This document shows, piece by piece, positions 1-7,200 of a DNA stretch of 24,567 bases. Source of the stretch: a virus. Every line of letters starts with the position of its first letter. The first letter of the stretch is position 1. The stretch spans positions 1-24,567 of the IMG/VR virus record IMGVR_UViG_3300017760_001430; one strand, 5' to 3'. Below the pieces are notes generated by a model that was not told where the DNA came from, did not search any database, and saw only the letters and a program-made list of their open reading frames with translations. Made by a program: the position numbers and the translations under genes.

Positions 1-574
1 GATGCGTAATGCTAATCTCCTTGCCGTTGCTCCTAACGCTAGTAGTAGTATTATATGTGCTGGTACGTCTCCCTCAGTAGAACCTTATCGAGCAAACGTC
101 TTTACTCATAAAACTTTATCAGGTTCTTATCAAGTAAAAAATAAATACTTAGAAAAAGTTTTAAGAAGTAAAGGATTGAAAGGAGAAGAACTTGACAACG
201 TTTGGAAAGACATTGCCGGTAAAAACGGTTCAATACAACATTTGTCTATGTTAGACGACACTGAAAAAGAATTATTTAAAACTGCAAATGAGATAAATCA
301 AATATGGATTATTGAACATGCCCATAAAAGACAAGAGTTTCTTTGTCAGAGTCAGTCAATAAATTTATTTTTTGTGTTACCGAAAGCCACTGAAGAACAA
401 GATGCTCACGATACATATATGCAATATGTAAATGATGTTCACTGGTACGGTATGCATAATTTAAAATCACTTTATTATTTTAGGTCTGATGCAGCTAGAG
501 CAGCAGAGAATGTTAATATAAAAGTTCCACGAATAAAACTAGATGATGTGGAATGTATAGCTTGTGAGGGATAA
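1..574 (+). CDS. nrdA: Ribonucleoside-diphosphate reductase, alpha (large) subunit, class I; C-terminal part only
   Basis: The reading frame is open from the window edge, so the true start and the first two thirds lie outside; the first Met is internal. About 190 residues are visible. They include the P-N-A-S-S-S loop of the active-site barrel near the start, the paired tyrosines of the radical-transfer path (S-L-Y-Y-F-R, about 35 residues before the end) and a C-terminal C-I-A-C-E-G tail. In this family the CxxC tail is the swinging disulfide that thioredoxin or glutaredoxin reduces after each turnover. The enzyme makes deoxynucleotides from ribonucleotides in the cytoplasm with NrdB, encoded 1 kb downstream on the same strand. 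The catalytic thiyl-radical cysteine is not in the window. Identification is firm; the truncation is a window-edge effect. Confidence 0.95.
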   Translation, partial: MRNANLLAVAPNASSSIICAGTSPSVEPYRANVFTHKTLSGSYQVKNKYLEKVLRSKGLKGEELDNVWKDIAGKNGSIQHLSMLDDTEKELFKTANEINQIWIIEHAHKRQEFLCQSQSINLFFVLPKATEEQDAHDTYMQYVNDVHWYGMHNLKSLYYFRSDAARAAENVNIKVPRIKLDDVECIACEG

Positions 575-575
575 T

Positions 576-1007
576 ATGAAACACAGTATAGCAATGTTAA
601 TAGTTAGTATACTAGGTATTGGTGGAATACTCTATACAACTATCATAAATGCAGAAGTGTCTGGGTACGGAGACGTACATGGTTGTGGAGGTGAATGTTA
701 CAAAGAATATACTGTAAAGTATGGTACATTTACAGAACAACTAGAAGCAAAAAGAGTTGCAATGCAAACAGAAACACCTGCTGATAAAGGTGCTAAGATA
801 TATGTTAACTGTAATATGTGTCACGGCATGAAAGGAGAAGGAGGTATTGGACCAAAACTATCTGGCAGTACGTCTATTGTAAAAATGTTAATGCAATATA
901 AAAACGGAGAAACTAGAGGTGCACAGTCTGCTCTTATGTGGGGTCAAGCTGCTAACTTATCTTCTGAAGATATGAAAAATTTACAAGCTTACATTAATAC
1001 TTTATGA
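576..1007 (+). CDS. Exported class I cytochrome c, single heme (c4/c553-like)
   Basis: A 143-aa protein starting at ATG 576, one base after the nrdA stop, with GAGGGA just upstream; an in-frame GTG at 564 lies inside nrdA and is less likely. Residues 1-26 form a hydrophobic signal peptide or anchor ending in I-N-A. The mature part carries one heme c motif, C79-N-M-C82-H83, then G-x-G-G-I-G-P-x-L-x-G as in small class I cytochromes. The end, M121-W-G-Q-A-A-N-L-S-S-E-D-M...A-Y-I, has the classic sixth-ligand methionine and C-terminal helix. An extra pair, C37-G-G-E-C41, lies near the mature N-terminus. Heme would be attached in the periplasm by host Ccm machinery. It should be an electron carrier; partner unknown. 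The stop overlaps the next start (ATGA), implying translational coupling. Confidence 0.88.
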   Translation: MKHSIAMLIVSILGIGGILYTTIINAEVSGYGDVHGCGGECYKEYTVKYGTFTEQLEAKRVAMQTETPADKGAKIYVNCNMCHGMKGEGGIGPKLSGSTSIVKMLMQYKNGETRGAQSALMWGQAANLSSEDMKNLQAYINTL

Positions 1008-1228
1008 AACCAAAACATGTTAAAAGATTTGAAGACTCTTTATCTTATCCAGAGTATACTGAAGAGGATAAAAAGAAAGGTATGAATAATAAAGACTTAG
1101 ACTTCATGGCAGAAAAACCTTTACTCTGGGCAGTAATAATACCTTCTATTTTTGTAATTGGTATAGGATTGTTACCTTTCATTACAATGCTAATCTTTTT
1201 TGACAAACCAGAATTTCTTAAACCATAA
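1004..1228 (+). CDS. Small one-helix membrane protein coupled to the cytochrome c gene
   Basis: 74 aa. The ATG overlaps the cytochrome stop by 4 bp, so translation is probably coupled. The first 40 residues are hydrophilic and charged (many K, E, D). Residues about 41-67 form one long transmembrane segment rich in I, L, F and P, followed by a short polar tail. I do not recognise a family. Small single-pass proteins of this shape occur as accessory subunits in respiratory cytochrome complexes, and the tight coupling suggests that it works with the cytochrome, for example as a docking or anchor subunit. That link is inference from position only. Confidence 0.7.
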   Translation: MKPKHVKRFEDSLSYPEYTEEDKKKGMNNKDLDFMAEKPLLWAVIIPSIFVIGIGLLPFITMLIFFDKPEFLKP

Positions 1229-1241
1229 GGAGGTAATTATT

Positions 1242-1400
1242 ATGAAATGTTGGCACTGTAATACAGAATTAATTTGGGGTGGAGACCACGATATTGAAGA
1301 AGAAAACGAAGAGTTTACAATGGAAACAAATTTAAGCTGTCCTAATTGTAGAGCTTTTGTTGTAGTTTATTTACCTAGAGGAGAAAATTATTATGACTAA
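1242..1400 (+). CDS. Small zinc-ribbon protein
   Basis: 52 aa. The start is ATG 1242, set by a strong TAAGGAGG Shine-Dalgarno sequence (1226-1233) that includes the previous gene's stop codon; a longer in-frame start at 1200 would lie inside the upstream gene and is rejected. Two knuckles are visible: C-W-H-C at residues 3-6 and C-P-N-C at about 33-36, with an acidic stretch (D-I-E-E-E-N-E-E) between them. This is a four-cysteine zinc ribbon. Similar tiny zinc-ribbon proteins are familiar from marine T4-like phages, from memory rather than a search. Function unknown; it could bind nucleic acid or a protein partner. Its last 8 bp overlap the next gene. Confidence 0.75.
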   Translation: MKCWHCNTELIWGGDHDIEEENEEFTMETNLSCPNCRAFVVVYLPRGENYYD

Positions 1401-1602
1401 ATATTCAGGAGCACTATTGTATAAAGCTCTAGAAACAAAATACAAAGCAGAAAAAGCAGAAGCTAAAGCTAACCTTGAAGTATTTTTTGAACACAAAGTA
1501 GCCGTAGCAGACCACCCTAATGTTGTCGAGTCTATGGATAAACTTATAAAAAAATATTCGAGTGCTTCAGAAAAATTAGAAATATTACAGGAGGATTTTT
1601 AA
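1393..1602 (+). CDS. Conserved phage hypothetical protein, helical
   Basis: 69 aa, starting inside the end of the zinc-ribbon gene (8-bp overlap) and ending in TAATG, which shares one base with the nrdB start. The product is lysine- and glutamate-rich (K-A-E-K-A-E-A-K-A) and predicted mostly alpha-helical, with no membrane segment, signal peptide or cysteine. The layout Y-K-A-L-E-x-K-Y...N-L-E-V...H-P-N-V-V-E...L-I-K-K resembles small proteins I recall from marine myoviruses, but no function is known to me. Its AGGAGG-like sequence near the 3' end (about 1589-1595) supplies the nrdB ribosome binding site. Confidence 0.7.
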   Translation: MTKYSGALLYKALETKYKAEKAEAKANLEVFFEHKVAVADHPNVVESMDKLIKKYSSASEKLEILQEDF

Positions 1603-2600
1603 TGAGCTTATTAGGAACAAGAGATTACTACAAACCATTTGATAACCCATGGATGTTTGATTACTATGTATTACAAAATCAAATGCATTGGATGCCAGAG
1701 TCTGTACCTTTACATACAGATGTTAAAGATTGGCAAGAGTTATCTAATACTGAAAAGAACTTATTAACACAAATATTCAGGTTGTTTACACAGTCCGATG
1801 TAGATGTTGGTTCTGGTTATATAGATAGATACATGAGAATATTTAAAAAACCAGAAGCAAGAATGATGATGGGGTCATTTGCTAACATGGAGTCTATACA
1901 CCAACATGCTTATAGTTTATTGTTAGATACTGTCGGTATGCCTGAGATAGAGTACAAAGCTTTTTCCGAATACGAAGAGATGTCTAACAAACACGAGTAC
2001 ATTAGTAATTTGAAAACAACTAAAAGAGATAAAGAAAGTATTGCAAAAACTTTAGCAGTGTACTCAGCTTTTACTGAAGGACTACAACTTTTCAGTAGCT
2101 TTGCAATCTTGTTAAACTTTCCAAGGTTCGGTAGAATGAAAGGTATGGGTCAGATAGTTACCTATTCTATTAGAGATGAGTCAATGCATGTTGAAGCCAT
2201 GACAAAACTTTTTAGAGAGTTTATTCAAGAGAACATAGAAATATGGACTGACAAGTTTAAAAAAGAATTATACGATATATGTAGACACATGGTAGAACTT
2301 GAAGATAAATTCTTAGACTTAGTGTTTGATATGGGAGACATACAAGGATTAACTAAGAAAGATATGTATGCCTATAATAGATATATAGCAGATAGAAGAC
2401 TGCTACAACTAGGACTCAAAACAAACTTTGACCAGAGGGAGAATCCGTTAGGTTGGTTAGATGAAGTTATGGGAGTTGAACATCAAAACTTTTTTGAGGG
2501 TCGTGCTACTTCATACATGAAGGCAGGATTAAGAGGAAGACAAGACCAGATAACTTTCGCATCCATGGAGGAGAATAATGGCGAAGAAGAAAGAAGCTAA
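1602..2600 (+). CDS. nrdB: Ribonucleoside-diphosphate reductase, beta (small) subunit, class I
   Basis: 332 aa, complete, start overlapping the previous stop (TAATG). It houses the diiron-tyrosyl radical cofactor that activates NrdA. Visible ligands, matched by spacing to E. coli NrdB, are D66 (D84), E97 and H100 (E115, H118; motif E-S-I-H), radical tyrosine Y104 (Y122), E159 (E204; F-T-E-G-L), and E193 and H196 (E238, H241; R-D-E-S-M-H). The complete set argues for an active class Ia-type enzyme with a tyrosyl radical, not a Mn/Fe Phe/Leu variant. The length is slightly short for the family. The last 15 residues are acidic and polar, unlike the usual hydrophobic tail that docks into NrdA; this stretch overlaps the downstream gene by 23 bp. 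Confidence 0.96.
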   Translation: MSLLGTRDYYKPFDNPWMFDYYVLQNQMHWMPESVPLHTDVKDWQELSNTEKNLLTQIFRLFTQSDVDVGSGYIDRYMRIFKKPEARMMMGSFANMESIHQHAYSLLLDTVGMPEIEYKAFSEYEEMSNKHEYISNLKTTKRDKESIAKTLAVYSAFTEGLQLFSSFAILLNFPRFGRMKGMGQIVTYSIRDESMHVEAMTKLFREFIQENIEIWTDKFKKELYDICRHMVELEDKFLDLVFDMGDIQGLTKKDMYAYNRYIADRRLLQLGLKTNFDQRENPLGWLDEVMGVEHQNFFEGRATSYMKAGLRGRQDQITFASMEENNGEEERS

Positions 2601-2799
2601 TATAATAAGTTTTAAAGTAGTGCTTACTGCTAACAACGATATTGTTACGGAGTTAAGTATGCTACCGGTAGAAGAAGTGGATAAGGTATTTAAAACTAGA
2701 GACGAGAATGAGATAGTTAAGACTATCCTACAGGCAGGGAAAAAGAAATTTTCCACCTTACATAATTATTTTCAGAGTGAACTAGATTTTATAAAGTAG
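2578..2799 (+). CDS. Hypothetical protein, last gene of the nrd operon
   Basis: 73 aa, starting within the nrdB 3' end (23-bp overlap) behind a GGAGGAGA ribosome binding site at about 2565-2573. It begins with a basic stretch (M-A-K-K-K), followed by an alternating hydrophobic strand (I-I-S-F-K-V-V-L-T) and helices rich in charged residues. No cysteine, membrane helix or known motif is seen. I do not recognise it. It stops about 3 bp from the converging minus-strand unit, so it probably ends the plus-strand transcription unit. Confidence 0.65.
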   Translation: MAKKKEANIISFKVVLTANNDIVTELSMLPVEEVDKVFKTRDENEIVKTILQAGKKKFSTLHNYFQSELDFIK

Positions 2800-2802
2800 T
2801 TC

Positions 2803-2895
2803 TTATAGTGCTGTAATTGAAGCATACATTACTGTCATTGTTATCCAGAACAGGATACAGAGGACACAGAAATCCTCGCCATTGCCATTTTTCAC
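2803..2895 (-). CDS. Possible 30-aa single-helix membrane peptide, GTG start
   Basis: A short frame starts at GTG 2895, with an in-frame stop a few codons upstream and a GGAGG sequence about 12 nt before it (spacing longer than ideal). It would encode a polar start (K-N-G-N-G-E-D) and then about 22 hydrophobic residues containing two cysteines, ending in S-I-T-A-L. That is a single transmembrane segment. It is the last gene of the lysis end of the late operon, directly after the holin-like gene, and could modulate lysis. A competing 42-aa frame from ATG in the same stretch reads as non-membrane protein and lacks its own ribosome binding site. Moderate to low confidence that it is expressed. 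Confidence 0.4.
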   Translation of the reverse strand: MKNGNGEDFCVLCILFWITMTVMYASITAL

Positions 2896-2929
2896 TAGCT
2901 TTTTTTACCTCCATAAGCATTGGTTAAAA

Positions 2930-3292
2930 TTATTTTGAATCTGTTTGTTTTAGTTTGTCATAACTTCTCATTCCTGCAATTCCTAACATGCCGGTTAGAA
3001 GTGGCATCATTACACTAGCATCAGCTTGTGGTATATCTATACCAAAACCTTTTGCTATTGGTGAGATTAAAAAGTTAATAGCTAATCCGGCAACACAAAC
3101 ATAACCTGTTAGTGGTCGCCATGAAGATTGAAACCAATTACCTTTAGCTTCAAGTTTATTTATTTCTACCTGTGCTAGATTAGCCTGATGAAATAGTGTT
3201 TTTAGTTCGTGGTCAAGTTGGGCTTGTAAGTCTTTATCTTTTACTAGCTTACCAACTAAATTACTCACTGGTTTTATTAATGTTTCAAACAT
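2930..3292 (-). CDS. Holin, GTA-type (3TM holin family-like)
   Basis: 120 aa from ATG 3292, chosen because GGAGG sits 6 nt upstream; a longer frame to 3349 lacks such a site. The first half is an amphipathic, charged helix region (about 1-60). Then W-R-P-L-T-G-Y at about 76-82 leads into a hydrophobic segment (C-V-A-G-L-A-I-N-F-L-I), a short polar loop and a second hydrophobic stretch ending G-M-R-S-Y-D-K. The W-R-P-x-x-G-Y entry and the terminal G-M-R-x-x-x-K recall the GTA/3TM holin family. Holins permeabilise the inner membrane to time endolysin action. The endolysin gene is nearby in the same operon. The gene overlaps the upstream MscS-like gene by 8 bp. Other small membrane protein roles are possible. 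Confidence 0.7.
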   Translation of the reverse strand: MFETLIKPVSNLVGKLVKDKDLQAQLDHELKTLFHQANLAQVEINKLEAKGNWFQSSWRPLTGYVCVAGLAINFLISPIAKGFGIDIPQADASVMMPLLTGMLGIAGMRSYDKLKQTDSK

Positions 3293-3644
3293 CTTTTGCC
3301 TCCAATATTTTTCTAAGTTTTTCTGCTTTCTCCATAGCTGAGTCAGCATGTAAATCTTGGTCTACAACTTTTTCAAGTTTTATAGAATCTATTTTTTGAT
3401 TGGGAATATACCTCCATGTATATCCATCATCTGAGTATACCCCGAATACAGTCTGGGTAAACCCTATTTTAATTATCATTGCCACTTGTCCATCGAGAAT
3501 AACTTTGTCTCCTTCTTTAAAAGAGTTGCTAAGTCTAAAGGAAGCACCTTTTACAAAAGACATAGACCAGTCTTTCACAGCTAGACCAGTTAGCAAAGTT
3601 ATTATAAAGCCGATAGCCTCGACATAGTATTGTTCTAAGTCCAT
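3285..3644 (-). CDS. MscS-like beta-domain protein with one membrane helix
   Basis: 119 aa. Residues about 10-23 (I-G-F-I-I-T-L-L-T-G-L-A-V) form one membrane helix. They are followed by F-K-E-G-D-K-V-I-L-D-G, I-I-K-I-G-F-T-Q-T and W-R-Y-I-P-N-Q-K-I. This order (F-x-x-G-D-x-V, then a beta strand, then IPN-x-x-I) is the signature of the SH3-like beta domain of small-conductance mechanosensitive channels, where the pore helix leads straight into it. The channel family normally has three or more helices and about 280 residues; here only a pore-like helix plus the beta domain and a charged C-terminal helix remain. It sits between endolysin and holin, so a role in membrane permeability at lysis is plausible but unproven. 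Confidence 0.65.
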   Translation of the reverse strand: MDLEQYYVEAIGFIITLLTGLAVKDWSMSFVKGASFRLSNSFKEGDKVILDGQVAMIIKIGFTQTVFGVYSDDGYTWRYIPNQKIDSIKLEKVVDQDLHADSAMEKAEKLRKILEAKDV

Positions 3645-3645
3645 A

Positions 3646-3900
3646 TTATTTTATTTCAGGGTCAAAGTCTATAGTTCTTTCTAGAGCTTTATTAACTTGC
3701 TCAATAACATATTCAGCAACGTCTTGTTCTTTTCTCTCTAGTTTTTTTTCTACAGAATTTGTAAAGTATGTATCTAGTAAAGCTTCATAGATGTTTCTAA
3801 AGTCTTCTCGCCTTATCCAAGGCTCGTCACCTTTGGTTCTAGCTTTACAATCTATTCTATATGCTTCGTCTAAATCTCTTTCTCTGTATAATATCAACAT
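3646..3900 (-). CDS. Hypothetical protein in the lysis cluster
   Basis: 84 aa from ATG 3900, which overlaps the endolysin stop by one base (TAATG) and has GGAG 6 nt upstream; the in-frame Met four codons earlier lies inside the endolysin gene. The product is highly charged and mostly helical (E-R-D-L-D-E-A-Y, K-K-L-E-R-K-E-Q-D-V), with no signal peptide, membrane helix or cysteine motif beyond one Cys. I do not recognise it. In T7-like phages a small terminase gene lies near holin and lysozyme genes and has similar size and charge, so a terminase small subunit or lysis accessory role are both conceivable. No sequence evidence favours either. Confidence 0.65.
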   Translation of the reverse strand: MLILYRERDLDEAYRIDCKARTKGDEPWIRREDFRNIYEALLDTYFTNSVEKKLERKEQDVAEYVIEQVNKALERTIDFDPEIK

Positions 3901-4265
3901 TAGTAGCTCCAAATACGAGGAGTGGCTCGTGAGTTATCCATATCTATATGAATAAATCTTGAAGCATGGTCTCCTTTTTGTGCAACTCCTATCCTACTAA
4001 TACCCTCTTCCAGAGCTATTTTAACGAGTGTCATGGCTTGTTCTCCGTTGACTAGTATATCCATAGCCTTACCAGAAGAATGAGCTCCGGGAGAGCTCTT
4101 TTTAGCTTCTATGGGGTGTTCTGGAGAACGATAAGCACTGCTTACTTTGAAAGGGAAACCACAACGTTCTCTAATCCTTTCAACTGTCTGCATAAATGCC
4201 CAGTCCATATCACATAGACCAGTGTGTTTGCATTTAAGTTCATCTTCTGTAAAGTATTTATACAT
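3900..4265 (-). CDS. Endolysin, M15 family peptidase (D-Ala-D-Ala carboxypeptidase-like)
   Basis: 121 aa. It has the M15 metallopeptidase layout: S-A-Y-R-S-P-E-H at 43-50, then H62-S-S-G-K-A-M-D69 (the S-x-H-x-x-G-x-A-x-D zinc motif) and F-I-H106-I-D at 104-108 supplying the last zinc histidine. H62, D69 and H106 would bind zinc. Phage enzymes of this type cut peptide crosslinks in peptidoglycan at lysis; a single-domain 120-130-aa form is normal for the family. There is no signal peptide, so release must depend on a holin, consistent with the downstream holin-like gene. The start overlaps the end of the giant virion gene by 8 bp. No clear Shine-Dalgarno sequence is visible, suggesting coupled translation. 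Confidence 0.88.
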   Translation of the reverse strand: MYKYFTEDELKCKHTGLCDMDWAFMQTVERIRERCGFPFKVSSAYRSPEHPIEAKKSSPGAHSSGKAMDILVNGEQAMTLVKIALEEGISRIGVAQKGDHASRFIHIDMDNSRATPRIWSY

Positions 4266-7200
4266 TATTATTAGTTACTTTTTTTAATTGTGCTTTTTCT
4301 AATTCTTTTAACTGTCTTCTTTTAAGTAGTTTATCAGTCAGACTACCTCTGGCAGCACGTCTTACTGGTAGCTTATCAAATACTGCGATAACATCATCAC
4401 TTATATCAATGCCATCAAAGCCCTCTCTTTTTAAAACTTTTCTTTGTACAGGCGATACTTTACTTATATAGCCAGAGCCGTATGGTTTTACTAAGTTTTC
4501 TAAATCTACTAATTCTTTTCTAAACTTTCCAAGGTTCTTTCGAGTGTTAGTTCGCTTTGCGAAGTCAATAAGATTTTTTCTAGTGGTTATCTCTTTATTA
4601 ATATTTTTTAAAACATCATCTGATATATTTCTAGGATTGTATAAGTTTTTTACAACCTCGTTAAATACTTTTTCATCTATAATATTTACAAAACCTCCAC
4701 CTCTTGCATAATAGTTAGAGATGTCTAAACCTTTTTCAGTTGGCTTACCTAAATAACTAGCTGCTTGAAACATGTTTTGAAGTTTAGGGTCAACTCTATC
4801 TGCCATAGGTGTTACTTCTTTTAATTTTAAAGTACTACCGTGATAATATCTAAGAGGTTTTGGAACTCTTTTAGAATTTTTAAGTAAATTATCTACTAAC
4901 TTGTATCCATCTTTACCGATACCTGCAATTATTTTAGCAGTATTACCGCCTACTAATAACTCAATAACTGGTGCATTAGATTGTAATGACCCGCTTCTAA
5001 CACCTCCCATTCTTTCCACTTCAGCATCTAATCTATCTTTTTCTTCGTCAGTTAAACCACCTTCATTCATTGGCATTCTATTTAATAATGGAAAGTCTTC
5101 AACTACTAAACCAGAATAAGGTTCGCCAGTGTAAGGATTTACTCTATCGGCTGGATTTTCTTTAGTGTAAGGTACATCTTCTGTTCCTGTTATCAATCCT
5201 CCAGTAGATTTAGAAACTCTTTCTTTACCTTCTTGAGTATTATCGTAATCAAATAGAGGCATTTCATAATAACTACGTTTTAAACTTTTAACTTCAGCTC
5301 GTATATTAGGATAAAATCTAGAAATGTCTTTATTAGTTTTTACTATTTCTTCAAAAGTATCCGTATCAAAATCTAAAGGGAAAAAATTTGAAGAGTACTC
5401 TGCTGGTCCACCACCTAAACTTTTACGTATTAATTCTGGTACATTTTGGTCATCCATTTTAGATTTAAAATTTATATCTAAACGTTTTGAAGCTTGTACC
5501 AATCTATAATACTTAGTTACAGCTTTATGATAGTCAGTATGTACTGCTTTAATGTTTTCTATCAATTCATCTGGAGTATCTGCTTCAGTTGCAAATCTTC
5601 TAATCTGTCTTTCTAAATATCTTTTCCTTCCTAAAAACTCATTAGTTTTGTATTCAAAAACAGATTCTAAATATTCGTCTTCCATAGAAGTTGCACCAAT
5701 ACCTGATACAAGTTTTAAGAACTCTAAACCCTCAAAAACTTCTTGATTAAATTTAGTTTCATCTTTTCCATAATTTTCAAGATACCTTGCTGCTGAAACA
5801 AAAGCTCCGGGAGATAAAGTTACTGCTAATTTTTCTACTAATATCATTAAGTTGTCTTTATGTATTGTGCCTTTTTCTGGGTCAAATTCTTGACCGGGAT
5901 TCAAAAATCTACTTTTTAAAAGTCTACCATTATTATCTCTACCTCCTTGTAGCCAATAATCAGTCATTACATCCGTAAACATTGCTTCACCAAAGAAAGG
6001 AAGTAATGAATCTTCAACGGCTCTAAAAGCAAACTCATTTGCATCACCTTCAGGTAAATTTATTTCGTCTATATACTTAGGCACAAAAGTAATTAGTTTA
6101 TTAGGATAATCATAAAAATCATATCTACTGGTATTTATCATTAAAAGTTTACCAGTTTCAGGATGCCTAGTAAATACTAAATTATCATTTTGTAAAAAAT
6201 CTGCTGCAAATAATTTTAAATCTCTTTCTTGCTGCTCATCTATACCAGTAACATATCTATTAAATGCTTGGTATCCTAATACACCTACACCTACTGGAGC
6301 TCCATATTTAACAGCAGTATTACCTACCATCTTAACTAATTCTCCGGGAGCTCCTATCGCTGTCTGTGCAGCTATTCTTTTAATACCTCTGTTTCGCATT
6401 AGTTTACCTGCATCTGTCAAGCCATCTTTTATTAATTTATTTCCTAAAGTAATTTCATCCATGGCATGAATAGGACCTTGAACAGCTATACGAGTAGACT
6501 CTGCTAAAAATGAAAAGAAATTACCGATAGGTGCTCTTCGTAAACTTAAAAAATTAGGAGGAATAATATCATAATTAGGTAAACTTTTAAGAACTTTATT
6601 TGCTGCTTCTTTTTCTATAGCTTCAGTATTTTTAAATTTAAAGAAACCATCGTAATCATCAGGCAATGCATCATTAAATTTTTTAAGATTTTTTAATTCA
6701 ACTTCATACATTAAAATTTTAAAAAAATCATCTTCGGCAATATATATGTCTGTTAAATCATCAGAAAACTTAGTAGCTTTTTCTTTTATATTAGATAATA
6801 AAGTGTTCCTTGTTTTTAATTTTCCACCGCTAAAATCAAGAGGATTTTTTATATCTTCATAGTCTCTCATTAATCCTTTAATTTCTCTAGCGACAGGACC
6901 TTTATTTATAATATTTAAGCCTGTTAATTTTTCAACATAAGCTTGTTGTTCTTTATCAGTTTTTTTTAAAAAATCACTACGGACAGCACCCCAAGCTTTT
7001 GTAAACTCTTTATTAGTCGGGAAAACTCCTTGTGCCATTGTAGCATGTGCACCACCTGCCACGTTTTGTAAATGAGTTCCTTGATTCCAAACAGTTTTCA
7101 TTCTTTGTGAAAAACCTTTAAAATACATCCAGTTTTTATATAAGTATTGTGCAGTGTTTGCAAATATATTATCTGCAGTTTCTTCAAATCCATAAGGAGT

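Noticed and set aside
564-575. GTG at 564 as the cytochrome start
   Set aside because: It lies inside nrdA, and the GAGGGA that overlaps it is correctly placed for ATG 576.
1004-1228. The one-helix protein as a holin
   Set aside because: It is on the opposite strand from the lysis cluster and coupled to the cytochrome gene; holin-like proteins are already present next to the endolysin.
1602-2600. NrdB as a radical-free or Mn/Fe variant
   Set aside because: The tyrosine at the radical position (Y104) and all six metal ligands are present at E. coli spacing.
2840-2877. Two small inverted repeats (stems of about 5 bp) at the convergent junction as terminators
   Set aside because: Stems are short and neither is followed by a T run on either strand.
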